64,000 nt of DNA from Prorocentrum cordatum (GCA_963575745.1 CAUYUJ010015826.1:943930-1007929), one strand, 5' to 3'. Counted from the stretch's first letter, positions 1 to 11,610 are shown. The notes: generated from the letters alone by a model not told the origin. Numbers and translations: made by a program.

Positions 1-8
1 GTACACCC

Positions 9-180
9 CTCACACTGTTCGTGGCCCCTTGGGGAGCTCCACCGAAGGCCCCAGTGACAGGGTTGGCATGCATCCTCAGGCCAATTTGGGCACAGCCCTC
101 ACACGGTTCGTGGCCCCAGAGGGATCCCCACCGAAGGCCCCAGTGGCAGGGCTTACGTTGTTTTTTTCTGTTGTCCAGTA
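9..180. repeat. 89 bp tandem dimer followed by a splice-acceptor-like tract
   Basis: A segment beginning CTCACAC and running through GTTCGTGGCCCC to CCGAAGGCCCCAGTG occurs at 9 and again at 98, an 89 bp offset with a few substitutions. Just after it, at about 158-179, is a T-rich run ending in TTGTCCAG, which looks like a eukaryotic 3' splice site. No convincing exon follows it, so this may be chance. Confidence 0.55.
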
Positions 181-429
181 GGTGTTTTGGCATATAATCG
201 TTGCTGTTTTTTTACAGATGTTCTCAAGCAAATTGCGTTTTTTCGTTGTTTGTTTGTCGAGGTGGGTTTATGTGGGGCGAGTCACGTCGCCGCTTCTCCG
301 TGACACTCGGTAAGTGTGCAGGAATTCGATGTTCTTCGCTGGTCTCTCTGAGCTGATGGGTTAGATAAGAATAAAGGGGAGTGATAGAAACACATATCAT
401 ATTGCTCCGACTGAAGCAAGGAAAACGGA

Positions 430-1190
430 GAGGAAGGAGGAAGAGGAAGAGGAGGACGAGAGGTCTTGGTGGTCCTTGGTGCCTCTTGGAGTGTCGTTGA
501 TGCTTCGTTGGGGCCTCGTGGAGCCTCTTTGGTCTCTCGTGGGAGCCTCATGGGAGCCTCTTAAGGGCTTTCCTCTTGATGTTGGGCGCCTCCCTGGTGA
601 CGCTGGGCGCCCCTTGGGGTTCTCTTAGGGTCATCTTGGAGGAGATCGATTAAACTCCCCCCATCGAAGGCTTCAAGATAACCTGTTAGGGGCCTCTTGG
701 GCCGCTCTTGGGTGCCTCTGTTGGGGCCGTGCTGGGGCCGTCTAGGGCCACGCTTGGGCCTCTCTAGGGCCACCTTGGGGCCATCGTGAGGCCTAAGGGG
801 CCCATCGGAAGCGAGAAAGCGAGAAGGCCAAACACTTTGATTTCGTTATGTGTCTTGGGGGGTGCCCTGGGAGGCTCCAAGGGCACTTGGAACCCTCTTG
901 GGGCTGTCTTGTGGCGTATTTGAGGTTTGCCGGAGGCTATTTTGCGCGATGCTGAGGTCTATCGGACCATCTTGGAGGCACCCTTGGGGTGTATTGGGCC
1001 GTTTTGGAACGAGATGGGGCCATCTCGGGCGCTTTGACGGCTCCGTCCCCCCCCCATCCCAGACCCAAAAGAGGGGGTTAGGGGGAGGGGTAACCCCCTC
1101 CCCCAAGCAGGGGAAGGAGGGTTGTGGCAGGGAGCTCGGTTAGACCACTCAGCCCAGAGGGCTGCTGGGATTCATATTCCCGAGAAGGTT
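430..1190 (+). repeat. CTTGGGGCC-rich dispersed element, left copy
   Basis: Degenerate units of about 20-25 bp around TCTTGGGGCC fill this stretch. They are followed by a fixed order of landmarks: GAGATCGATTAAAC (about 642), GCCCATCGGAAGCGAGAAAG (about 797), CACTTTGATTTC (about 832), a GGGGGTTAGGGGGAGGGG run (about 1073), and CCCAGAGGGCTGCTGGGATT (about 1152). The same landmarks in the same order recur at 62780-63600. It is therefore a dispersed element of about 0.8 kb and not merely low-complexity sequence. Open frames across it in both directions are products of the repeat and were not called. Confidence 0.7.
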
Positions 1191-2230
1191 AAAAGGTACA
1201 GCACGTCCGCTGCTTCGTATAATTGGTGCCACGTCTCTCGCTTCAACGACCCCCCGCAATTCTAGTTGGTAGCTGAGCTGGGAGCGATCCCAGCTCGCGA
1301 TCCACGGGAACTGCGCAGAATGCGATGTGTACGCTCGCTCGCACGTCCTTACTTTTAATTCTCCGCATTGATACCACCCTCCGCTCCTGGAGAAGCTTGT
1401 GCCTATGTCTGTTCTGCAAGCCTACGGGCTATTCGCCTCGAGCCCTCACGGGCACCACGCGGCTAACGCCAAAACGCGCGAGTGCCTGTGAAGACCCGAG
1501 CGCGTGGGCAACAGGTAGATCTGCGCAGCGCACCGACGCCCAAATCCACTCGGAACGCAAGCTTTTGCGTTGGGCCGCATGGCTGGGCCAGTATTTGGAT
1601 TCGGGCTGTGCGCGCTGGAGTTGGCTTATATCGCGGCGAGCACGCTGCGCGCCCCGAGTGTCACACTGCTGGCTCCTGTAGCTACTTCACCACCCTTGGC
1701 CCCTGTCAGCGGCCTCAGCACTGCGACGGCTGACCCGAGCTTCGAGCTGGGTTTCGTCCCTGCGCAGATGTTGATACCAAGGCGCCCGCGCAGCTCTGTC
1801 GGTGGTGGGGTCTTACGGAGGAGGATCTCCACCTTGGCGCTATGGGGCAGCATCATCACCTCCCTCCATGATCGCCCCGTTCTCGTTTGCCCGCTGCACG
1901 GTCGGATTTTGAAGGGCGGCTTGCGAGCAGTAGACGTCGCGGGCTGCAGAGGTGATTGGGGTGGCATTAGCAGGAGGGAAGCAGGAACAACGCGGTTGGG
2001 CGGACCAGCGGGTCGAGCGCGCCCGAAGGAATACCTGCCCAAGAACAGCGCGAGCATGCCGGGGGAATCCGCCGGCCTTTTGGACCCTGGCGGGCTGGAT
2101 TTCTCATTTGGCATGATAGGTGTTTTCCTGATAGCTGTTTTCCCTTTTCTCTTATTCCAGGCTGGCGCGCGGACTGCTGCGAGCGCCCCTGCAAGTGTTT
2201 TCGGGCCGCGCCCAGCCGCGGTGGCCGGGT
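1190..2230. other. Unassigned GC-rich stretch with a possible 3' splice site
   Basis: No recognisable gene. Long frames are open on both strands (for example plus 1570 onward and minus 2291-1626), as expected in GC-rich DNA with few stop codons, and neither shows a domain. At about 2136-2160 the run TTTTCCCTTTTCTCTTATTC followed by CAG is a strong polypyrimidine-tract acceptor on the plus strand. The sequence after it turns into the CGGGTGTCT degenerate repeat, so any exon would be short. Confidence 0.3.
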
Positions 2231-2234
2231 GCCC

Positions 2235-2455
2235 CTCTGGCGGCAGGCAATTCGGCGTCTCGGGTGTACGCGGGTGTCTTGGGTGCATCATGGGTGTCGC
2301 GCGGGTGTTTTGGGCGCTGGGGGCGTCTCAGGTGTCTTCTGCGTCGTGGGCGCAGCGGGTGTATGATGAGTGTCTCGGGCGTCTCGGGTGCCGCGTGGAC
2401 GTCTCATGCGTGCTTTTGCGGGTGTCTCACAAGCGCGGGTTGGACGCGCGACGGG
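2235..2455. repeat. Degenerate CGGGTGTCTTGGGTGC repeat
   Basis: Short units built on GGGTGTC, GGGCGTCTC and GGGTGCC recur every 10-20 bp. No gene is seen here. Confidence 0.5.
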
Positions 2456-2459
2456 CGTT

Positions 2460-2880
2460 CTGCCGCCCATCTTGGCGCAACCATCGCGCGTTTCGCGGCC
2501 CCCTGGGGGGCTCCGTCGAAGCCCCGAGCGGCCGCGTTCGCGCGCGCCCCCGCCGCCCATGTCGGCGCACCGTTCACGCGCTACGCGGCTCCATGGGGGA
2601 CCCGTTGAAGGTCCAACCAGCTGCGATCGCGCGCGCCCCCGCCGCCCGCGTCGTCGGCAAACCCTTCGCGCGATTCAGAGCCCCGCTGGGCACCGGGGGG
2701 GGGGGCGCGAAGCGGCTGCGTTCGCGCGCGCCCCCGCCGCCCATTTCGGCGCACCCCTCGGGCATATCGTGGCCTCATATGGGGGCTCCGCCGAGGGCCC
2801 AGGCGGCTGCGTTCGCGCGCGCCCTCGCCGCCTGCGCCGCGCGCCCCCCGCGCGCTTCGTTGCCGTGGGAATAGCCCCGC
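2460..2880. repeat. About 90-97 bp CG-rich satellite
   Basis: The core GCGTTCGCGCGCGCCC followed by CGCCGCCCA recurs near 2534, 2622 (GCGATCG variant), 2719 and 2809, with TTCGCGGCCCC and GGGGGCTCCG segments between. The period is therefore roughly 88-97 bp. Related sequence appears in the opposite orientation at about 56640-57300. Confidence 0.6.
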
Positions 2881-3385
2881 CGATGTCTGCGACTACCTTC
2901 TGGGATCTCAGCTCAAGGGCGCCAGAACGTCGCGGTGTCTCCCCGAATGCCAGGGCGAGCCTGGGGAACGTTGGGCGGCCTTGGGGAACGCCGCGGGCCT
3001 TCCCAGGGAACGCTAGGAAGTCTGGGGGGACATTAAGGGGCCCCCGGGGGGCACGGGAACGCCCCTGCGACGCTGGGGGGCGCTCGCTGGCTGGAGTTCC
3101 CGGAGAGCGCCGGGCTGCAGCGGTGAACGTTGGGGGTCGACGGGGCGAGGGGGGCTTCGGGAACGCCCCAGAGCCCTGGCAGAACCTAGGGCGTCTTTGT
3201 GGAACGTTGGGGGCCATCGAAATAAAGGTTGGGAGCTGGCAAGGATGGCCCGGGGAAATGCGGGGGGGGGCCACTGGCCGTTCTTGCCTCGCAGCCGCCA
3301 GCCCCCCCCCCCCCGGCGCGCCCAACGCGCGCGGCACGGAGTCGGCGGGCTCTGGCGGCGAGCGAGGGGCGTTCCAGCTGGGTAG
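2880..3385. repeat. Degenerate GGGGAACGTTGGG repeat
   Basis: Units of about 20-30 bp carrying GGGAACGC or GGGAACGTTGGG recur through this stretch. I see no gene in it. Confidence 0.45.
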
Positions 3386-3389
3386 CAGA

Positions 3390-4194
3390 GGCGGCCTGAG
3401 GCGGCCATGAGATTGTCGAGCTGCCGCCCAGTCAGGATGTCATCGCGGTCCCAGACGCGCAGAAACTCAATGAGACTGGCGGGTCGGGCGTTAGCAGCGA
3501 GCGCGTTGGCTGCCGCCCAGACGTGCCTGGCGTTTGCCCAGGTGCCAGGATGGTTGGCGCCATGGTCGCCCACGTGCTGGCGGTGGGCATACCTGCCCTT
3601 CGCGGTGGATCCAAGCTGGCAGGGTAATTCTTCCAAGTTGTTCGCCGCGCGGCCAGCGGCCCCATTCTCTGGGTTGGCCAGCGGGGCCGCGCAGCGGTCT
3701 TAGAAGACAGGAGGCTGGCCATGCCCGGTGGCTGGCGTGGTTTGATCTTGTGGCGCGCTTCTGGCGCAGGGCTTCTGGTGGTGCTCGCGCGCAGCCTGCT
3801 TCGCGACGTCGAGAAGCTTGTCGACGTCATCGGCCATGTCGGCCACATCTATTTCCCCGCGGCAGGCTTGCTCGTCGCGGTCCCCGATTGCGCGTTGCCC
3901 CTCGCCGTCGGTAGCAGGGCATGCGAGTGGATGCGCAATGAATGCCTGGAGTTTCATCGCCGGATGTCTGATGGCCTCCAGATTCAGGGGGGCCGCCAGG
4001 ACAGCGATGGTGGCCGGCTGTCTGCCTCTGGCGCTGGCGTGCACATAATTAATCGATGCGGGTCCTCCCTGTCCCTGGTGTCCGTTTTCCTGTGCTCGTG
4101 TGCCCTGTCGACGGTGTGCGTGCGGTTTGTGGGGTGCCGGGTCGCTTGGGGGGCATTGGTGGCGGCCCCGCAGTGTTCGCGAAGTTTCTTCCAC
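3390..4194 (-). pseudogene. Unidentified decayed coding region
   Basis: On the minus strand one frame is open from 4194 down to 3702, meets a single TAA (about 3700-3702), and continues in the same frame to about 3390. The composition looks protein-like and not repeat-like. Upstream of the stop is an acidic, helix-prone stretch with DVADMADDVDKLLDVAKQAA; downstream is ANARPASLIEFLRVWDRDDI followed by LTGRQLDNLMAASG. I do not recognise the family. The upstream end is unclear because a second minus frame (4379-3984) carries DDNWNAWKKLREHCG, which suggests a frameshift near 4150. A retroelement gag or ORF1 remnant is possible given the surroundings, but no zinc knuckle or polymerase motif is visible. 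The plus-strand frames over the same DNA look less protein-like. Confidence 0.35.
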
Positions 4195-4309
4195 GCGTTC
4201 CAGTTGTCGTCGACCAGTGGCGCCACTGCTAGCAAGAGGGGCCCTCTGCGGGCCGTCTCCGTCCGTGGAGCTTTGTGCCCTTTCTGGTGGACAGGGCGCC
4301 TCCTCCCGC

Positions 4310-4625
4310 CAGGGCGCAGCACAGCTTGGCCCCGAGGACGTTCCACCGCGACCGCTCGCGCCCGACAGCCGTTTTCCAATTCCGGCTCAAGTTGCCATTT
4401 CCGATTGGAGGCCCATCAGGCCAGGGCCTCGACAGGTCCCAGAAGTGATTCCCCCATGGCAATGTTGGGTTCTCGCGCACGGTTCGGGCACACTCCAGGC
4501 CGCGCGGGGGCCCTCAGGTCAGGGCCTCGGCATCCGCCCGACGTGATTCCCGCGTTGCTGGCGCGGGTATCTGGCGCGAGTCGAAGCCGTGTTGAGGCGA
4601 CGTTAAGGCCCTCAGGACAGCCCGC
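4310..4625. repeat. Outlying copy of the GGCC-rich satellite
   Basis: The segment with CCGACAGCCGTTTTCCAATT, CCAGGGCCTCGACAGGTCCC and GGTTCTCGCGCACG matches the order of landmarks seen at about 7270-7480 and 8080-8290 in the main 6460-8745 array. It is a third, diverged copy 2.9 kb away. Confidence 0.55.
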
Positions 4626-4659
4626 CCCCCCCTCCCCGACCGCGGAGAGATTCGGTCTC

Positions 4660-4890
4660 TTTACAACCAGAACAACCACTTTACAACCATGTGGGTTACT
4701 TTACAACCAACATAGGATTGGAAAGTATGGTTTTTCATTGAGAACGTCCACTTTGCAACCAGAACGGCCCACTTTACAGCCAGAACGGACCACTTTACAA
4801 CCAGAACGGACCACTTTACAACCAGAACGGACGACTTTACAACCAGAACGGGCCACTTTACAACCAGAACGGACCACTTTACAACCAGCT
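4660..4890 (+). repeat. 21 bp tandem array (ACTTTACAACCAGAACGG)
   Basis: At least five near-perfect 21 bp units (ACCAGAACGGACCACTTTAC plus A) lie in a row at about 4755-4885, with diverged units from 4660. Because 21 is a multiple of three, every frame stays open, giving a false QPERTTL heptad. The complementary motif TGGTTGTAAAGTG recurs at 6350-6455. Confidence 0.85.
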
Positions 4891-4914
4891 CAGAGTGGCC
4901 GTGCGTGTTTGGGC

Positions 4915-5060
4915 GTTCCGCAAAGCGTTCCAGAGCAAGTGGGCGCTCTGAAAAATGCCCCAGAGCAAGTGGGCGCTCTGAAAATGCTCCAGAGCAAGTG
5001 GGCGCTCTCAAAAGTGCTCCAGGGCGCGCGGACGCTCTGAAAAGTGCTCCAGAGCACGTG
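4915..5060. repeat. About 30 bp tandem array
   Basis: Units reading CCAGAGCAAGTGGGCGCTCT plus GAAAA and a short variable tail recur four to five times. Confidence 0.8.
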
Positions 5061-5340
5061 GGCGCTCTGGAGCCCGAGCGCCTGAACTCTCTGCGCAGGC
5101 CCCAGCGATGCCTCTGAGCCCGAGCGCCTGAACGCCCTGCGCAGGCCCCAGCGATGCCTCTGAGCCCGAGGACCTGGACGCTCTGCGCAGGCCCCAGCGA
5201 CGCTTCTGAGCCCGAGGACCTGGACGCTCGGCGCAGGCCCCAGCGATGCCTCTGAGCCCGAGCGCCTGGACGCTCTGAGCAGGCCCCAGCGATGCCTCTG
5301 AGCCCGGGCGCCTGGACGCTCTGGCGCTCTGAGCCCAGCA
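5060..5340. repeat. 46 bp tandem array
   Basis: The unit GCGCAGGCCCCAGCGATGCC, then TCTGAGCCCGAGCGCCTGGA and CGCTCT, recurs at 46 bp spacing (for example GCAGGC at 5095 and 5141). There are about six copies with few substitutions, and the array continues directly from the 30 bp array. Confidence 0.85.
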
Positions 5341-5679
5341 GACTAAGACAGGGTTTGCTAGCAGGGGCCAAGCGGCCTCAACGAGGGCCCCGTGCTCGCA
5401 CGGGAATAAGGCGACAGCATACGTAGGAAGGCTCAGGGCGACGCGCTGCCCATTTTAGGGATCACTCACAGGAAGCGAGCCCAGTGGCCTCCAGAAGGGC
5501 GCAGCGCCCCAGGGAACGAGGCCATTGGCACCGCGGGTCTCTTGGGCCACGTTGGCCCCTGAAGCCCCACGGTGTTCTGCAAGGGGCTAAGTGCCCCAGC
5601 TCCAGTTGGCCCCCTGCTGCTCCTCTTCTTGGAAGATCGAGGTTCAACGTTCCGAATAAGTGCAACTATTTTGAAGATC

Positions 5680-6035
5680 GTTCCTTCCTGCGTCAGCCAC
5701 AGTGCCAGCGCAGCAACGCAGGTATCCTGCTCGGGCAGCAGCCTCAGCCACCGTGCCAGCGCAGCAGCTTGTGCCACCGTGACGGCGCATCACCGCCACC
5801 TTTGTGCCTGCTACCACCACACTTACCGCTGCAGCCCCGCTACCTCCACAATTCCGACTGACCCCCCGCTACCACCGCAAATCCCATTGCAGCCCAGCTA
5901 CCACCACAGTTCCCACTGCTGCCTGGCGACCACCACAGTTGCCACCGCAGCTTCCCAACACCGTGCAGTTCCCATTGTAGCCGCCGCTACCACCACATCT
6001 CCCACTGCAGCTTCCCACTGCCATGCAGTTCCAGT
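5680..6035. repeat. CTACCACCACAG degenerate repeat
   Basis: Units around CTACCACCACAGTTCCCACT and GCAGC recur every 25-35 bp, preceded by two diverged copies of a GCCACAGTGCCAGCGCAGCA segment. No gene is supported. The stretch 5340-5680 upstream is GC-rich and unassigned. Confidence 0.55.
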
Positions 6036-6239
6036 CTTGGACGGGATTATGGTTTATTCGCATGTCCTGCGCGACTAGCCTTTCGTCCGTCAGAAAAAAG
6101 GCAGAGCAAGCAATGGCAGAACTGACCGACAGAGCTTAGAGAGCAGGTCAAAACCCTAATCCGCCCACCAGCACGCAACATACCATAGCGCACCAGGTCG
6201 CCGCATCGCCAACGCGCGCGCAGTGCTTCTTCGTGCGCG

Positions 6240-6455
6240 ATGGGCAACTTTACAACCAACGTGCCTCAAAGAGCCCAAAGCCACCCTTGCGCTTGCCCGC
6301 GGAGATTTCACGGAAAGGCCCGCGTGCATTCAATATGTTTTTCCTTGCCTGGTTGTAAAGTGCCCTTCCTGGTTGTAAAGTGCCCTTCTCGGATGTTGTA
6401 AGTTGGTTGTAGAGCGACCCATCTGGTTGTAAAGTGCGCTTCTGGTTATAAAGTG
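6240..6455 (-). repeat. Inverted copy of the TTTACAACCA array
   Basis: TGGTTGTAAAGTG appears several times at 6348-6455, the reverse complement of the CACTTTACAACCA core at 4660-4890. One plus-oriented unit (CAACTTTACAACCAACGTG) sits at about 6243. The opposed arrays are about 1.5 kb apart. Confidence 0.75.
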
Positions 6456-6459
6456 ACCC

Positions 6460-8745
6460 ATGCGCCGGACGTGGACTGCGCGGCGCTGGCTTGGACCCAG
6501 GGTGCCATGCTGCGGCCGCGTCGCGGCCCTCAAGGTCGAGGCTTCGACGGCCCTCCCCCCACCACGTGAGCCCAGCAACGCGAGCTTGGATTGCGAGCCC
6601 CGTGCCGGGGCACTGCCGCGGCCCTCGGGGCAGGGCCCCGATTCTCCATCGACGCGCTTCCCGCGCAGCTGGCCTGGATCATGGGGCCCATGTCTGAAGA
6701 CGAGGCCACGTTGATGCCCTCCAGCCACGTCCCCGACATCCCTCCCACGTGCATTTTGCAACGCAGGCTTGGATGTTCAGGCCCGCGTTGAAGCCCTCAG
6801 GCCCTGGCCCCAACGTCCCCCGACTTGATTCCAGCAGCGCCGGCATGGATCTTGAGGCCACTTTAAGGCCATGGTGCGACGCTCAGGGCAGGGCCTCAAA
6901 CCGCAGTTCTGGGGTCCAACGGCCGCACGACGTGTCTCCCGCACGGCAGGCTTGGACGCTGGGCCCCATGTTGAGGCCACGTTGGGGCCCTCGGGCCAGG
7001 GCCGCAACGTCCTCCCGACGCGCGCTCCGCATGGCAGGCTTGGATGATGGGCCCATGTTGAGGCACTGGCGCCTTAGGTTCTTGCAAGATTCAGGGTGCG
7101 CATGCGGCCCTCAATGCGCGCCCTGCGCGGTGGTCCACGGTGGAGGTTTGGCGGACATGGCCTACTGCGACGCGCCAATATCAGAGTCCGGCCCCCGCCC
7201 CGAAAGCCGACCCCCCGCGAGGCGACGGACAAGCGCCAGGTCGCAATCGCGCAAGATGACGACGGCGCGGCGGGCAGACAGCCCGCGTGGAACGATTTCA
7301 TGGAACGCGTGAATTTTGATCTGGAGAACGGCTGGCCAGCCGGTTTTCCTATTCCAGCTTCGCATGTCCGTTCCCGAGTGGAAGATCTCGGGCCAGGGAC
7401 TCGACATTCCCTGGAAGTGGTTCCCCACCGAGGCGAGCTTGGGTTCTCGCGCATGTTTTCGCCATGTTGGGGCCGCGTGGAGGCCCGCTGGTTGAGGCCT
7501 CAATATCCACCCGACGTGGTTCCCCCATTGCAGGCGTGGACATCCGGCGCATGTCGACGCCATGCCGAGGCCGCGTTGAGGCCCTCAGGTCAGGGCATCG
7601 ACACACGCACCCCGGCGTGAATCTGCGCCACGCAAGCCTGGATTACGCGGCCCATGCTGAGGCCGCGTCGGGGGCCCCAGGTCAGGGCCTCAACGTCCCT
7701 CGACGTGAGTCCATCAACGCAGGCTCGGGTATTGAGGCCCACGTTGAAGCCATTCTAGGGCCATGGTGAGGCCCTCCAGTCAGGGCCTCAACCCTCCGGA
7801 CGGGGCCTCGACATCCTGCCGACGTGTTTCCCGCGCTGCAGGCTTGGGCGATGGGGGCGCACGTTGAGGCCCTGCTGATTGGCTGCTATGATATTTAACA
7901 CGTGCGCACGCGGGTCTCGACACGCGCCTCGCATGGTCCCCCGAGCGGGGGGCCTGGCGGACATGCCCCACTGCGTCGCCCCAGTATTATAGCCCAGCTC
8001 CTTTTCCCAAAGTCGGACCCCCGCGAGGTGACGGACACTGACGAGTCTCAATCGCGCAAGATGACGACGGCGCGGTGGGCAGACAGCCCGCATCGAACGA
8101 TCCCACTGAACATGCGAAGCTGAATTTGGGGAACTGTTGGCCAGCCGTTGTTCTAGTTCCCGTTCCACTTCAAAAGTTTGTTCTGCCCAAGCGGAAGCCC
8201 TCGGGCCAGGGCCTCAACATACCCCAGAAGTCATTCGCTCGGCAAGTTTGGTCTCGCGCATCTTTCGGCCATGTCGAGGTCGCGCCGAGGTCCTCAGGCC
8301 ATGGCCTCAGCATCCGTCCGACGTGATTCCCGCATTACAGACTCGGATGTCTGGCGCATGTCGAAACCATGTCGAGGCAACCTTCCGGCCCTCGGGTCAG
8401 GCTCCCCTCCCGCGACGTGAATTTCGCAACGCAGGCTTGGATTCTGGGGCTGAGGCCGCGTTGAGGCCTTCAGGTCAGGGCCCCAACGCCACCGCCGACC
8501 CATCTCATCCCCCTCCGCCCGTCGTGGATCTCGCAGCGCAGGCGTGGATTCTGCGGCCCATGTCGAGGCCGCGTAAGGGGGCCCCAGGTCAGGGCCCCAG
8601 CGCCCCTCGACTCGAGTCCAGACACGCAGGTTTGGATGGTTTGGCCCGTGCTGAGGCCATGTCGAGGCTCTGGGGCAGGGCGCGAACATCCCGCTGATGC
8701 GCTTCGCGCACGGCACGCCTGGATTATGGGGTCCATTTAGATGCC
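6460..8745. repeat. About 100 bp degenerate GGCC-rich satellite with higher-order copies
   Basis: Units built from GGCCCATGTTGAGGCC, CCTCAGGTCAGGGCCTCAAC, CCGACGTGATTCCCGC and GCAGGCTTGGAT recur throughout with heavy divergence. A larger block containing TCGCAATCGCGCAAGATGAC, GGGCAGACAGCCCGC and GGCTGGCCAGCCG occurs at about 7200-7480 and again at about 8040-8290, giving a higher-order period of about 0.83 kb. No protein reading survives comparison between copies. Confidence 0.7.
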
Positions 8746-8749
8746 CATG

Positions 8750-10700
8750 GCGCGGCGGACTTCCTCGACGCTGCGAACTATATGTTTGCCAGAACTCTGC
8801 TAAGTGGGCTTTAGCAAACTGAGACGAAGTCACTTACGACGTGGTACTTAGCCGACCAGCTATTGAGTGCTTACCGGACAAAGCTCAGTAGTTATCAAAT
8901 GGTTAGCGGACTGTTAAGTGATGTACAAGTGGGTTATACGTGATGTAGCTGGTCTTTTTTTACCCTACTGAGCCAGGGATTCGTCAGTCGTTAGCAAATC
9001 CGCAAACCCTTGATGTCAATTCCGCGAAGCCTATCATAACGAGTGGCAAGTTGGTTTGGATGGGGACAGAAGATGGTACTTCGCATGCTTGGATTCGGTG
9101 CCTATGCCTTCTTTACTGTTCACGAATGTGAAAGTAAGACGTGCCAGCTTAGTGCCACCGCATGACATATGTAGCGGGTAGCGGTCTCTGGGTGAGGTTT
9201 CCGAGTTGTGTCGCATATCGTTTTCTATTGCATGCCAGTTTGTTGTAGAGTTCAATTGTTATTCCGTTGAAGCGGAATGCCAATCTCAGCTCTTGAGTTC
9301 AGTATGGCAGCGTTGTGTCTCAGGTCTTGCATTCGCGCTGCAGCACTCTAGACTTGAACATGACTGTTCTGCTGCTGTAGCGCCGCGTTCCCAAACACTT
9401 GCGGGATGCAGAAGGTTTACACAAGAGCCCCAAAAGCCCCGCGGGAATTCAGACACGGAGAGCCAGGGGGTGCGGCGCAGATGCCAGGGGAACCAAGCCA
9501 CACGGAATTGGGGCACACAGGAGGATTTTCAAAACCCCACGGGCCCTCCGCGCCATCCTCACACAAGTTGGAGTCATAGCATTGTGATTGATGTACGTGC
9601 GCATGCATATGTATTTGTGTATTTTTATGTACACATGCACCCAGCAATCTCAAGTGTCAAAGGAGGCGTGTATTTCCATTTTTTCGAACGGTGGAGATGT
9701 CCGCGCTCGCTTTGAGGCCCCTTTGCCTTCCCCCCCTCTTAGGTTTTTGGGGCGGCGTTCGTCGGCGACGGAGACGCGACGAAACTGAGAGTCCGCCACC
9801 CGTGTGCGTTCGCCCACGCCCACTTTTGAAGTGCAAGGACGTTGCCTGTTTCCTTCGCCTGGTCGTCGCGAGGTCGGTCGTGGAGGTGTTTTCGTCGTCG
9901 CTCTTCTGCTCGGGTCAGGTCGCTTTCGCTCCTGGAAGGAACCGGTAGGCCCTCTTCGGAATGCGCGCAGCAGGGCTCGTTCTCCTGCAGCGGGGCCTTC
10001 TCTTCGGCGTTCCTTCTCAGGCCCAGGCCACTGCCAGCGCGGGGTTTGCGTCTATACTTTCGCAGAATTGTCAGCTGCCCAGCTCCGTTCGCTTCCGCGG
10101 CCGTCGCCTCGATCGGTCTTCAACGCTGTTAACCTTAACCTTTACTGTTCGATCTTCGGCGTTGAAAGATGTTTCCCGTTTTCGAGGATAGAGTTGGTTG
10201 TTAAGCAAGGTTCTTTGCATGGGTGAGTGGGGACACGAAATTCGCAGCTAAAACAGCTGTTCCCATGGCAATCGCGATTATTCCGAGATTGTTATCATTC
10301 AAGGGAGGAAAACCACCCGGACCCGACAATTGACGTTCACTAAACGGCTTTGGTCATTTATTAGACAGCTCTGCCCGGTTCGATTCCTTCCTTGGGTGCG
10401 TTTACTAGATGGCTTCGCTTGTCGGGGTGATTATTGTGGGGGGGGATTTCCTGCCTTCTAATCAGAACCCCATAGTCGCCTGACATAATCCCCTCTAGGC
10501 CTCCCAAATTCGGAAACAAACTGTGTGAACAAACTCTGCACGCTCCGCGCGGATTTCTCGGATCTGCACCGGGGGCCCCCCTGGCAGCCCGTCCGCCACC
10601 GCCCCTGTGGCGCGCTCCACGCGCCAGAGGCAGGGGGCGCCCAGCGCCGATCCGAGCAGTCCGCGCGGACCTCCGACATTTGATGCTCATGTGGTTTTTT
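8750..10700. other. Unassigned low-repeat stretch
   Basis: This is one of the less repetitive parts of the first half. 8750-9300 is AT-richer than its surroundings and has no long frame. 9290-9560 and 9780-10250 contain open frames on both strands without any recognisable domain. I see no promoter-like, RNA-gene or repeat structure here. Confidence 0.3.
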
Positions 10701-10713
10701 CTTCCTTTGCAAA

Positions 10714-10878
10714 TCCTCCTCCTCCTCCTCCTCCTCCTCCTCCTCCTCCTCCTCCTCCCTCCTCCTCCTCCTCCTCCTCCTCCTCCTCCTCCCTCCTCCT
10801 CCCTCCTCCTCCCTCCTCCTCCCTCCTCCTCCCTCCTCCTCCCTCCTCCTCCTCCTCCTCCTCCTCCTCCTCCTCCTG
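10714..10878 (+). repeat. (TCC)n tract
   Basis: About 165 bp of almost pure TCC triplets with a regular CTCCTCCC interruption series in the middle. It is open in every frame on both strands and produces artefactual poly-Pro, poly-Ser, poly-Leu, Gly, Glu and Arg frames. Confidence 0.95.
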
Positions 10879-11419
10879 CTCCACTGGCGGTCCGGGAAGG
10901 TGGGGTCGGAAAATCGCGCCGCATCGGCGGTGCGGTTCGATGGGGGGTTTGGCGTTCTCCATGCCGACGGCGCCGATGCCTCCCCGATCTCGCGCATCGC
11001 CAACGCATCGGCGAGACCAGCCTGATCCTCCGACCTCATTTCGTCGGACCCCATTTGGGAGGCCCCCAGTGGTTGTTCCCTGTCTTTGCTGATGCTCTTC
11101 GAGCCGCCGCCGCCGCTCTTTCACTTCCCCGCTCTCCAAGCTGATAGCCTGCCTCGCTGGGCTCAGATGGTGCCCACGTCGCAACGTTGCGGCTTTCTCA
11201 GGATATGATTTTGTCGCTGGTGGCCAGGGCACCAGCTCTCTGCGCCACTATCGGGCCTCACGCACATACGGGGCGTGAGGCGTCAAGGCACGACATCGGA
11301 AGATGGCGCGCATCATGAAATTATGTCGTAGTTATTTTCGGCGTCAGGGTCTGTGTCTCCCCTGGCCTCCTCGCAGGGAGCCTGGCCGCTTTTTAGGGGA
11401 GACGCTGGCTCGTGCCAGG

Positions 11420-11575
11420 TGGACGAGAGAGAGGCAGAGAGAGCGCGCGCGAGAGAAGAGTAACAAAAACATGTAGAGGTCCAGAGAGAGGGAATGGGAA
11501 ACGGAAATAGAGAGGGAGACAGAGAAAGAAAGAGAGAGAGAGAGAGAAACAAAACAAAATAACAAAGCAACTAAG

Positions 11576-11610
<35 letters not shown>

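Noticed and set aside
1570-2874. 434-codon plus-strand frame.
   Set aside because: The second half is the CGGGTGTCT repeat and the 95 bp satellite, and a splice-acceptor-like tract lies in the middle of it.
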